Assembly (NCBI RefSeq): GCF_000953135.1
Contig: NZ_LN614827.1
Location: 3,005,001 to 3,069,000, forward strand
Direction: 5' to 3'
From: Legionella fallonii LLAP-10
GTDB lineage: Bacteria; Pseudomonadota; Gammaproteobacteria; Legionellales; Legionellaceae
Length of the DNA stretch: 64,000 bases
Part shown: positions 57,801 to 64,000 of the stretch, in pieces
Numbering within the stretch: the first letter of the stretch is position 1
Layout: the number at the start of each line of letters is the position of its first letter
Notes under the pieces: generated by a model
Told to the model about the DNA's origin: nothing
The model's input: the letters and a program-made list of their open reading frames with translations, nothing else
Databases searched by the model: none
Translations under genes and position numbers: made by a program

Positions 57801-60185
57801 AGCATGCTGATAGCTCCGCAAGACAGCACTTTATTTCCTTTTATTATTAACCTTCGCTCATGGGGTTGGCTGGAGAGTTATATGAAAAATAGCGCACCAC
57901 AAAATTTTGAGTTATTAACAGCAGCCTTAGGAAATGGTGCATACATAAAAAGCATTAATGAAAATGAAAAAAATCAATTAGCTTTTCTAACTATATTGGA
58001 AATTAACAGATTTACCCCTCAACAAATACTGGCGTTAATTAAAATAGTACCTAATCAACAAGTACATTCCTTATTGATTATCCACCTCTTAACTCAACAG
58101 GAATATCTGGCAAGCTTGAAAGGAGAGTCTGTTTTAAGTAGGCTAGATAATAATCAAATTTACAGCCCGTCCCGTCTTAATGCTCTTGTTCATCAGCTAG
58201 ATATCAGCATCCTAACCGAGGCCGTACTCGATAAACTACCAACAGAAACAGCAGTAAGTATTCTTTGTTCTATACCCCATTTTCATCAACTAAAGGAAGA
58301 ACAAATTGATGCATTACTTAAAAAACATCCTCATCCTGAGGTTATTATTTATTGGATGAATCACTATTCGTCTTTGCCTAATGCTCATTTTCCTCTAGCC
58401 CACTTAATGAAAGTTGCCGACACTCATATTGAAAGCGCATTAAACAAAATGGATGAAAACAAAAAAGAGGCTATTATTACTAAAATAATTCAGCATTTAG
58501 ACTTATTTCCCTCGATCCCCAAAACATTAATGGGACATAATGAAGAACAACGCCTTATTCTGGCCATTCGTCTCTTTCTTCATGGACATCAACATCAAAA
58601 TTATGTCAATTATATCAATAAATTAACTGGAAGTTTATTGGAAAAAGATCACCAGTTTTCCTTACACGCTATCCAATTATTAATTTCCCTGTGTAACCAA
58701 CATGAGTTTTCTGAATTAAGTAATAAAACAGCTCTTTTAACCAATCATTATTTGAGGGCGAATGCTCAATCGGGAGAGATAGGATTATTTTATGATAGCA
58801 ACAGATTAAATATCGAGCGCATGAATCAACCAATACAATTAAAGCCGACCATCACACCTAAACATGAAAAATCAGGAGGATTTTTTTCCAACTTATTAAG
58901 TGGCAAATCGGAAGAAGTTAAAAAGCCAGAAGCAGAGGTAATTACCCCCGAACATTCGTTAATTGAGACACTTATAGACAGTAGAAGACCAATCACCTCA
59001 TTGAATTACTTTTTAATTTATTTTAAGGGAGATCGAACTAAAATCAGCAACGTAATTAATGATTATTTAGACTTCTATATCCATGAAGGGTGCACTGGTA
59101 GCCGCCGCAAATTGATACATCAAATTGCGGCTCTAATGATTAGACCAGAACTAGATATTGCTATTAGAGAAGAACTATTTACTTCTTTTTTGCGTCACTC
59201 CGATTTATATGACAAACAAATAAGTTTTGCTCTCTTCATATTTGATGCCACAAAAGCAATACAACATTTTGGCTTAAAAGGAGGAGAAAAAAACTATACT
59301 CAGGTTATCAACTTATGTACCTGGGCTCTGCAAAAATTAGACACAAGAGAACATCAAGAAATTATTGATATTGCAACTAAAGCAAAAACTGAAGCAGAGC
59401 GTGAATTAAGTTTTAGTCAAGAAACGGGATTTTTTGCTCGTGTATTCATGCGACTAAGACGGTGTTGGTACTACGGCTGGACGGGTTTTTTTGTGCCAAA
59501 CCCTCCTACCTATGTTGCTCTTGCGTCTTCAGAGCCTATTGCTCCGGAAGAAGAACCGTTATTCAATTCCCCTCCAATGCTCTCCATACTTTCTTATAAA
59601 CCAGAGTTGAATATAACAAGCCTATTGAAAGAATTAACATTACCAATGACTCAAGAAAGTCTTGAACAACTAGCTGAAGCAATAAATAACTATTCATTAA
59701 AGCCCAAGACAAGAAATGAGCTAGAAATAAGGCAAAAACTTCATCTGTTGCTCTTAAAATTTCATGAGCATAGTGCAGAAGATAAAGCGCTGCATAGCTG
59801 GTTAGAGCAAAACCAAACGCTCGTGATTGCTAACTTATCCCGCTTATTAGAGTTGACTTTAATAAAAGATCAACATGCTGAACTACAAGACTTGTTGAAG
59901 CAAATCAAAGAAATAGCCCCTTCTTTACAACAAATTACTGAAGAATTAATTTGCCCTCCTCTCGAACAAAAAGAAGAAAAAACTGCGGTTGTGACTGTTC
60001 AATCAGAAGCTGAAGTGAGTCATTTAACAACTTTAGAAGCAACTCTAGAGTCCACCATAGAAACCACCACCGAACTAGCCTACAACGCATATAGTTGGGC
60101 AAAAGAGGGATTAAGCTCATTATTTCAGCCACTAACATCGTCCGCAACAACAGAATCACTGGAGCCCTCTTTAACAATGCATTAA
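51873..60185 (+). CDS. 2770-residue helical protein of unknown function
   Basis: This single gene fills 8.3 kb. The product has no signal peptide and appears entirely alpha-helical, a succession of Leu/Gln/Glu-rich helices typical of HEAT/ARM-like solenoids, with no enzyme motif recognised. Around residues 2330-2360 there is a flexible linker (KHEKSGGFFSNLLSGKSEEVKK) and near 2520-2550 a basic/aromatic patch (FFARVFMRLRRCWYYGWTGFF) that may touch membranes. The last 150 residues include an acidic, Thr-rich tail. A perfect ribosome binding site precedes it and a hairpin follows. By analogy with giant Legionella proteins it may be a Dot/Icm effector or a scaffold. Confidence 0.75.
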   Translation: MVDFVLPLSQKDINACQLLIKDLKSQRPNEASAWEQPLASLVKGIELHYQHEPLIAILNSLPNTVIEALFSRLLNANNFNYSCLKTLVEYIHSLSWSDKTHQITLINILLTSRIILLNQSEIEKLLLLLEGKEQSILLAQLRRQAEPNTPKPNEKKLYPNQKKLNHIYTSNYQQLLAFLTQQASQNELMLQTRLNDPPPLANLLMGQLLEIEKNPAQQKILIYRLLKKPQCYDWSDSHFIKKIESILTAALTTVPEQEIKELFQAYLKIIQQQPNATPRSIQFLDDVYNVTKNAHIIARCLEATSESESCMAIDFLIHSKIKDQSLRQLCLRRMNIEQLGFFHKRMTILGPMGHYPDEELVTDFIRLFCTHINKLLDPQKLLKQLAVMVSTSPTYTAQLAIDVMRVHLSSPKLISQWLQTLIEVNRNNALLIPHCMLFIKEHPNEVELIVSILGRLSNEDLLALYVSMFAQGLDKNYLSCFKELFKHPKNHAQLFYLLRNTPVIHPELLDEFIAQLNDKTLVNLIGDLLTHAHPYSQYKSTINQILLIFCQRLYRDPEPTALINQWPQQAFVKKLVDVLLETPQCVAHLTTNYSTMYSLVTWTSPEDAIKHRMDAILNCYEFETERLQQIALIWLAYFRTHPEQLTAVFSTLHSTENNRTPTGRKNLSGIMQACWELIKPGIDYKEEDFFTLAQAPRPEFFNAVSTQVSQMEYLQQEPYLGSLRIAKTKELPPNINAESLIILLAHSVSPDTLINWKKATAWVKTLSVEEQLNFIKKLLENVCYANNNPILSQHAYLFVTRHVLFDELWPQLDPAHWYWLIKNTPATQLKQQAPIWLDALIERHGAQKLNLGKILSLLPPDTMLLDVILKKKTLAIPAAFAQITSQLSTENNCDVPLLALQHYIHAQDKDWRQQFLQATLSQLKTTNLNNMLLYILQALLLDEKTALIASKFANKKLIVNYLKFLNTLVKQAENSNNFAELNQLMINLISSLIEKDANWSQLVCKEEAFTQTVLRWLSNLDFKSVSINNHPLVRLLINCQSAQLDPQLANNPLFQKLLQLILFSPPQAFNPDQFIVLFTWLKPEYKILLARQLFTQPQLSAVHIQSLSVLMNVLEPTELFQLIDGHENSNHIARELLTHEKGLEHLSPIQQSQLFNYIRSASDLIAILANPLLPQANRIKFTKALFQVYGKNATVLSQRLEQWLINPEAIAALANFTIDKKDQQLLDEILQDKTYYHDYLNEYLQNPTLDMIVNEASYLSQIARNSAMNVETKKIYPAHVVEQLTLEDIFKTIKQQFYLNQEIEALSVLLSPFNAKTENPLALLLSAKWQQKLSLMHGGLLEIIRVYKDENTRESTKRAIEQTELYSAILLPLITSPQNEGLEKTLSDQLVSLLQSYCSKIAPLEQEHYQLLQNTLNGYSSQLQIMRFFSLPQLFDWFTTDIAAIPPRQENIDLLKNASVLHTEWLKRFSLEPDINFSEVLTVGLKAASLTQNNDEQNQWLVQYALFSFLSASINDAFLKNFITSITPAELSTLLNSFSEQSQASYKAQQLLQKINLHTPRAELIKQLLTLDAAVLHQLIAVTESLNLLALKNILCLIIPIKNSELNEEQIATLCLSSTLHTAHHADWLHIELQLMTQRIAHASQRLEHLTQLGFSYTPDETNEERLTYLAEKRLNHLSNETLIHCLNSYEAIFISPSNDPHPFLQSLNKILDSPRRAQEILQRLNVQLVKHIIHASINAPSRYAELLEKIIHSSHGELCLHDLQMEFNKQIKQNKDPQPTSIADLSAEQIECYSYEQLNSILSLQRLLFLSNPMAEFTSFATSAEQPETLKQRQQFCADASIYAAMLNIEKKANAPLKKSTSWLTQHSQKSIKAYAATMHEITTKQKVNYPLVQYYWLSWNSFISGTTNHNMTPVTDGFLHWLSTLDEKQLEEASELHKLLQHLIEQKILAKVLQHVVEHTQELTPSQITWLCEQSMLIAPQDSTLFPFIINLRSWGWLESYMKNSAPQNFELLTAALGNGAYIKSINENEKNQLAFLTILEINRFTPQQILALIKIVPNQQVHSLLIIHLLTQQEYLASLKGESVLSRLDNNQIYSPSRLNALVHQLDISILTEAVLDKLPTETAVSILCSIPHFHQLKEEQIDALLKKHPHPEVIIYWMNHYSSLPNAHFPLAHLMKVADTHIESALNKMDENKKEAIITKIIQHLDLFPSIPKTLMGHNEEQRLILAIRLFLHGHQHQNYVNYINKLTGSLLEKDHQFSLHAIQLLISLCNQHEFSELSNKTALLTNHYLRANAQSGEIGLFYDSNRLNIERMNQPIQLKPTITPKHEKSGGFFSNLLSGKSEEVKKPEAEVITPEHSLIETLIDSRRPITSLNYFLIYFKGDRTKISNVINDYLDFYIHEGCTGSRRKLIHQIAALMIRPELDIAIREELFTSFLRHSDLYDKQISFALFIFDATKAIQHFGLKGGEKNYTQVINLCTWALQKLDTREHQEIIDIATKAKTEAERELSFSQETGFFARVFMRLRRCWYYGWTGFFVPNPPTYVALASSEPIAPEEEPLFNSPPMLSILSYKPELNITSLLKELTLPMTQESLEQLAEAINNYSLKPKTRNELEIRQKLHLLLLKFHEHSAEDKALHSWLEQNQTLVIANLSRLLELTLIKDQHAELQDLLKQIKEIAPSLQQITEELICPPLEQKEEKTAVVTVQSEAEVSHLTTLEATLESTIETTTELAYNAYSWAKEGLSSLFQPLTSSATTESLEPSLTMH

Positions 60186-60196
60186 TTCACTCGTGG

Positions 60197-60228
60197 TATG
60201 TACCTAGAATTAGATACCTAGGTACATA
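60197..60228. terminator. Hairpin after the giant gene
   Basis: TATGTACCTAG (60197-60207) pairs with CTAGGTACATA (60218-60228) around a 10-base loop, 12 bases after the stop codon. The match is perfect over 11 bp. No strong T run follows, so this is a likely but not canonical terminator. Confidence 0.55.
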
Positions 60229-60314
60229 TTAGCAGGGATAGGGCTTTTGTCGCTTGACGGATTTACCGCGAAAGCTCTAAAATAAAACAATAAGATTACA
60301 ATCAGGACATTATT

Positions 60315-60632
60315 ATGGATGAGAGAAGAGGATTCTTCCGCATTAAAAATAAAGGAATAATCCATGCTAAAACAAGTAACGGCTCATTAGACATTATTAA
60401 TATATCTTCATCTGGTGCCTTAGTAATTAAAAATAACCGTGATGTGGGGCAACAAGGGATAATTGAATTAAGTATTCATAATTTCTCAATGCTTCTTCAT
60501 TATGAAATTTCAAAAGTTCAAAAAAACACTATGGTTTTAACTTTTAAAAATGAAGATGAAATAGATAAACTCTTTTTAGTATTAAAGAACTTGAGAGATG
60601 AACACAGTAAACAAGCATATAATCGACCTTAA
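60315..60632 (+). CDS. PilZ domain c-di-GMP receptor-like protein
   Basis: The 105-residue protein has the PilZ motif pair: RRGFFRIKNKG near the N-terminus (the RxxxR region) and DIINISSSGALV ([D/N]xSxxG). PilZ proteins bind c-di-GMP and change motility or export. A single PilZ domain without partner fits an adaptor. It may respond to the diguanylate cyclase at 36465 or others. The ATG has a weak ribosome binding site. Confidence 0.88.
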   Translation: MDERRGFFRIKNKGIIHAKTSNGSLDIINISSSGALVIKNNRDVGQQGIIELSIHNFSMLLHYEISKVQKNTMVLTFKNEDEIDKLFLVLKNLRDEHSKQAYNRP

Positions 60633-60771
60633 GCAGCAATGATGAACGATTATTAGTGCCAACTTAAGGATGTAGAGCCGAAGTAGACAAAGTCATAATC
60701 ATACACTCCCGCATTACATTGTGCTAATACGGCTACGTATAAAAGCCTTAAGATATCATTACATGAAATGG

Positions 60772-61782
60772 TTACCTTGCTGGAGGTAAACAGGCTTTTA
60801 ACGACTCTATCTTCTCCTGTTGTCTGGCAATTTCAAACTCTAGAGTTTCAAGCCCTCTGCATAATAGGTCCTCTCCATTTTCGTTCAACTCACGTTCATC
60901 AACATTTGTAAAGAAACGTAAAGCATGTAATGCATCATTTTTCGGCTCCTCAAGCGCAGTAAGCACTGAGTTTTTAGCCTCATTCAACAGATTTATTTTA
61001 GTTGTTTTAAATCCAATTTTTCTTCTAATAAAAGCATAACTTGAATCAGTTACTCCGCGAGTAGTGAGTTGAGCAATTTGCTTTTCCAAATCAACTATGG
61101 CCTCTTTATTGGCTATATAGCCTAAAATAGACTCATCATATTTATCAATATATTCTGTTAACTTAGATAATAAGTTATTAAAACTCTCAATCTCTGATTC
61201 TTTGAAGTCGGGAGAGAAACTATCGTGCCCATAAGTTTTCATCAATAATAAATCAAGAACGTAACGATCATTCTCTAGTGTTAACGGTGGTTTTGAGTAA
61301 TACCGGGCAGCAATATTAAATCCCAGATATTGAGCAATATTCTCAATGAATTTTTTACAAGGAGGAACAACAACGTGTTTCATTAAAAAAAACAAATTAG
61401 TAGCAATAGCCATTTGATTTAAAAAGGCCAGTGCACTAAAAAAGGAAAATGCCGCAATAGGTGGACATAAAAAATAAGCAATGGTTAAAAACGCCGCTAA
61501 GGTTAATGATGAGATCAATAATTCCGCTTTACTAACCTCACCTTGATAGATTCTATAAGCAAAATTGGTTAAATAGCCCAAGCTCAGTGATAAATTGGCT
61601 AGAGCCACTATGCTTTCCTTTGAAAAAAAACTAGTTGTGATCACTGCAGGAGTAAAAAAGACGGTAATAGCTAATGTCATAATATAGCTTAAGCTCGTAG
61701 ACGTCTTATTGAAAATATCGCCAATCTCTTTTTCACGGCTATGATTTCTAGTATATAAAGATTTTTTTAATTTTAAAAACAT
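60772..61782 (-). CDS. Hypothetical membrane protein with C-terminal coiled coil
   Basis: I do not recognise this 336-residue protein. The N-terminal 150 residues hold about four membrane helices (near 35-55, 60-78, 88-110 and 115-135). The C-terminal half is helical and charged with coiled-coil character (SIESFNNLLSKLTEYIDKYDES, IVDLEKQIAQL, LEFEIARQQEKIESLKA). It has no signal peptide. Membrane helices followed by a cytosolic coiled coil suit an effector that anchors in a vacuole membrane. It lies 150 bases downstream of the acyltransferase gene on the same strand. Confidence 0.6.
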   Translation of the reverse strand: MFLKLKKSLYTRNHSREKEIGDIFNKTSTSLSYIMTLAITVFFTPAVITTSFFSKESIVALANLSLSLGYLTNFAYRIYQGEVSKAELLISSLTLAAFLTIAYFLCPPIAAFSFFSALAFLNQMAIATNLFFLMKHVVVPPCKKFIENIAQYLGFNIAARYYSKPPLTLENDRYVLDLLLMKTYGHDSFSPDFKESEIESFNNLLSKLTEYIDKYDESILGYIANKEAIVDLEKQIAQLTTRGVTDSSYAFIRRKIGFKTTKINLLNEAKNSVLTALEEPKNDALHALRFFTNVDERELNENGEDLLCRGLETLEFEIARQQEKIESLKACLPPAR

Positions 61783-61932
61783 ATGGGTAATTACTATGAA
61801 GAAATCTATCGATTAGATGGTCGCAATTTTAACATTATTTATATTATTTTGTCGCTTATATAATCTGAAGTTACAAAAAAATTGTATCATTACAATAATA
61901 CCCATCCTAACGTTTGCAAGCAGTAATGAAAA

Positions 61933-62775
61933 TCATAGTTTCCAGCGCTTATGCATCCAATTCCATTGCTCAGGATGTGCCAAAATAATCTGCTCTAGAG
62001 CCCGATTATATGCAAGGGTATTCTGATAAAGTGACTCGTTAGTTGAATCATAGTCTTTCCAGGGAATCGGTTCATGAAACTCTAAAATATGTTTCCCACT
62101 GGGTAACCGATAACTTGCTGCAGGTACAACAGGAACACCAGTATTACGTGATAACATCGCCAGACTACGATAGGTTCCTGCCTTCTTACCAAAAAACTCT
62201 ACAGCAATACCATCGCGATTAACTAGAGACGCATGCTGATCCAGCACAAAAATTACTGCGTGATTCCTTTCTAATGCGGTACACACTTGGTCTAAGGAGT
62301 TTTTTTTAGGAATTACATTCAAGCCGGCTTGGTAATAACGTTTAAACATTATTTTTTCCAATGCCTTAAAACGCAAAGTTCGTCTGATAAAATGAAATTG
62401 CCCCAAAAATTCTTTAAAACTTAACACACCGCCTAAAGGAGCAAATTCCCAATTACCAAAATGCCCGGTAAGTACTAAAACTCCTTTTTTTTGAGCCACT
62501 ATAGAAAGCATGTGTTCATGCCCCTTGACGGTAACACAATCACGCATTTTATTTTCACTCATAAATCGTGATTTCAATGTTTCCTTAAGTGAGGTCACGA
62601 GATGCGAATAATAAGATTTAGCCAAGTGTTTCTTTTGCTGTTCATCAAGGCGATCTTTAAATACCTGAGAGATATTAGCCAAAATTAATTGTCGCCTATA
62701 GGGCAAAAAATAATAAATAAATCGCCCCATTAAATTGACGGGCAGCGCTTCAATTTGTTGGGCCATTTTAGTCAC
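61933..62775 (-). CDS. LpxL/HtrB-family lysophospholipid acyltransferase
   Basis: The 280-residue protein has the HtrB/LpxL acyltransferase pattern: the catalytic HFGNWE segment (TGHFGNWEFAPLGG), the VFVLDQHASLVNRDGIAVEFFG-type motif and GTYRSLAMLSRNTGVPVVPA. The family adds acyl chains to lipid A or related acceptors. It overlaps the ketosynthase gene by 8 bases, so the two are one unit. In other bacteria such pairs occur in aryl-polyene-type lipid pathways, which suits an acyl transfer role here. Confidence 0.9.
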   Translation of the reverse strand: MTKMAQQIEALPVNLMGRFIYYFLPYRRQLILANISQVFKDRLDEQQKKHLAKSYYSHLVTSLKETLKSRFMSENKMRDCVTVKGHEHMLSIVAQKKGVLVLTGHFGNWEFAPLGGVLSFKEFLGQFHFIRRTLRFKALEKIMFKRYYQAGLNVIPKKNSLDQVCTALERNHAVIFVLDQHASLVNRDGIAVEFFGKKAGTYRSLAMLSRNTGVPVVPAASYRLPSGKHILEFHEPIPWKDYDSTNESLYQNTLAYNRALEQIILAHPEQWNWMHKRWKL

Positions 62776-64000
62776 AAGCTTTAATCACCAAACAAGCATT
62801 CATACTAGCGAACCCTCTATTAATCATCAATGCGGAAGAAGAACCATTTATTTTTTGATGGTCTCTACTTAATGACAAGTGCTCGCAAGAAGCTGCAATT
62901 TGCTGCAAGTTAGCAATCCCTGGGGCACAATTTGTCTCGAGAGCGTATGTGGTCATTACTGCATCTAAAATTCCAGAGGCACATAAAGTATGTCCTGTTG
63001 ACCATTTAAAGGCCGTAACAGGTACACTATTTTCAGTAAAAACTTCCCCAATAGCCAGCGCCTCGCTATTGTCTGATTTACGATTACCATTACCATGGGT
63101 GACGATCAAACCAATATCTTTCGTGCATAACCCCGCAGTCGCTAAAGTTTGCTGAATAAGGTGAATCAATGGCTTACCTTCCGCTTCTAAGGAAAATAAT
63201 CCATCCGCCTCACTGGCAGATAAACCACCAATGAGCTCGCCATAACAAGTCGCTGATCGAGCTTTAACACAAGCCTCGCTTTCCAAAACAAGGGCGGCAG
63301 CGCCATCAGCTAAAATCGTTCCATCATGCTCATTATCAAAAGGCTTTAAATGGCGCTCACTGAGCACACCTAGCTGGTTATAATAAAATAAAGCTTGTGG
63401 TTCTATACCCATATCATAAGCAACAACCACTGCACGTTCTGCTTGGCCAGTACGAATAGCGTGGTAGGCTTCCAATATAGCTTGTGCCCCACTTACAGCA
63501 TGATTTGTAATATTATGATTGGGTCCTTTAAATCCGTATGTAATACCGGTGTAAGCAAGCACATTATTAGGTAAAATTCGCAATAACCACATAGGATGCA
63601 CTTCATCAAACAATTGCGTAGCAAAACGCTGCATGTCCCCTTTAGTTTTCGCCATTAAAGGTAAAAAATCATATTGTTGAAAATATTTATTCCCAGGAGA
63701 TCCTACATAGAGGGCTGTTTGTTCGTTAAAAGAATCACTGCACTCAAGAGTATCTCTATAGGCAATCATTTGACTGTGCTCAATAGCTTGAACAGCTGCA
63801 TTTATGCCTATTACATCTTGACGAGAAATAGCTTTTATCAGTTTACGATCTGGTAGCATTTTAGCCGGTTGAAAATTTTTTAATTCTCCCCCCAGGCGAT
63901 GTGACCAACCTGTTAGATCCCATTGTTTAATCTCATCAATTCCGCAACTACCTGTAAGCACTGCATTCCACGTCTCATCAGCAGTGGATCCAGAAGCAGT
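62768..64000 (-). CDS. Beta-ketoacyl-ACP synthase-like protein lacking the active-site Cys, 5' end cut off
   Basis: This frame is open to the right edge and the first visible residues (ADETWNAVLTGSCGIDEI) match the internal start of FabF-type ketosynthases, so about 30 residues are missing. The GTG at 63961 is not the true start. Where FabF has a catalytic Cys, this protein reads ITNHAVSGAQAI, with Ala in its place by my alignment. The two catalytic histidines are kept (VTHGNGNRKSDNSEALAIGEVF and STGHTLCASG). Such a protein resembles chain-length factors (KSbeta) or decarboxylating mutants rather than a normal condensing enzyme. It overlaps the LpxL-type gene. Confidence 0.85.
   Translation of the reverse strand, partial: TASGSTADETWNAVLTGSCGIDEIKQWDLTGWSHRLGGELKNFQPAKMLPDRKLIKAISRQDVIGINAAVQAIEHSQMIAYRDTLECSDSFNEQTALYVGSPGNKYFQQYDFLPLMAKTKGDMQRFATQLFDEVHPMWLLRILPNNVLAYTGITYGFKGPNHNITNHAVSGAQAILEAYHAIRTGQAERAVVVAYDMGIEPQALFYYNQLGVLSERHLKPFDNEHDGTILADGAAALVLESEACVKARSATCYGELIGGLSASEADGLFSLEAEGKPLIHLIQQTLATAGLCTKDIGLIVTHGNGNRKSDNSEALAIGEVFTENSVPVTAFKWSTGHTLCASGILDAVMTTYALETNCAPGIANLQQIAASCEHLSLSRDHQKINGSSSALMINRGFASMNACLVIKACD

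Noticed and set aside
1..64000. tRNA, rRNA or CRISPR array
   Set aside because: No cloverleaf-like stretch, rRNA sequence or regularly spaced repeat was noticed on either strand.

Overview
The window is a chromosomal segment of a low-G+C gammaproteobacterium, most probably a Legionella species or close relative. The grounds are the AT-rich DNA, the housekeeping genes, and the many large, helical or ankyrin-type proteins without secretion signals that sit singly between them, as Dot/Icm effector genes do. The genus is inferred from gene content and remembered synteny; no marker gene such as 16S rRNA is present. No tRNA, rRNA or CRISPR array was seen.

Layout. 1-2.9 kb: the end of ffh, then the ribosomal/tRNA-modification operon rpsP-rimM-trmD-rplS with an ogt gene attached. 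2.9-9.6 kb: unknown proteins mixed with a YgjP-type metallopeptidase, a YqhA membrane protein, a 2-oxoglutarate/iron oxygenase and an ABC-2 exporter pair. 9.6-14.2 kb: HtpX-like protease, LemA and uvrA on the minus strand. 14.5-19.3 kb: a hotdog protein, then a tight four-gene operon (C39-like peptidase, RimK-type ATP-grasp ligase, GCS2-type ligase, N-formylglutamate amidohydrolase-like enzyme) that looks like a system making and trimming amide-linked metabolites or peptides. 19.4-23.8 kb: a 1481-residue effector-like protein, probably SdhA-related.

23.9-32.2 kb: a HAD phosphatase, a TMEM43-like protein, a queuosine-precursor transporter, an acetyltransferase, a HerA-like DUF853 ATPase, and the divergent fur/bamE pair. 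32.2-36.4 kb is an accessory zone: a periplasmic thioredoxin-like protein, a frameshifted glutaredoxin-MauE remnant, a carboxypeptidase-regulatory-like protein, an ankyrin protein with an F-box-like C-terminus, and an IS6-family remnant. 36.4-39.5 kb: a PAS-GAF-GGDEF diguanylate cyclase and an L,D-transpeptidase-like protein.

39.6-47 kb holds the high-affinity potassium uptake operon, reading on the minus strand as a 31-residue membrane peptide, kdpF, kdpA, kdpB, kdpC and kdpD. No kdpE lies beside it. 47.2-51.5 kb: rnfH, ratA, a carboxylesterase, a 486-residue protein with a possible His-Me-finger nuclease site, then lptM-dapF. 51.9-60.2 kb is one gene for a 2770-residue helical protein of unknown function. 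The window closes with a PilZ protein, a four-helix membrane/coiled-coil protein, an LpxL-type acyltransferase and a ketosynthase-like protein that lacks the usual active-site cysteine and runs off the right edge.

The strongest candidates for undescribed biology are the four-gene amidoligase operon, the 2770-residue protein, the nuclease-like protein, the ankyrin/F-box-like protein and the cysteine-less ketosynthase with its acyltransferase partner.
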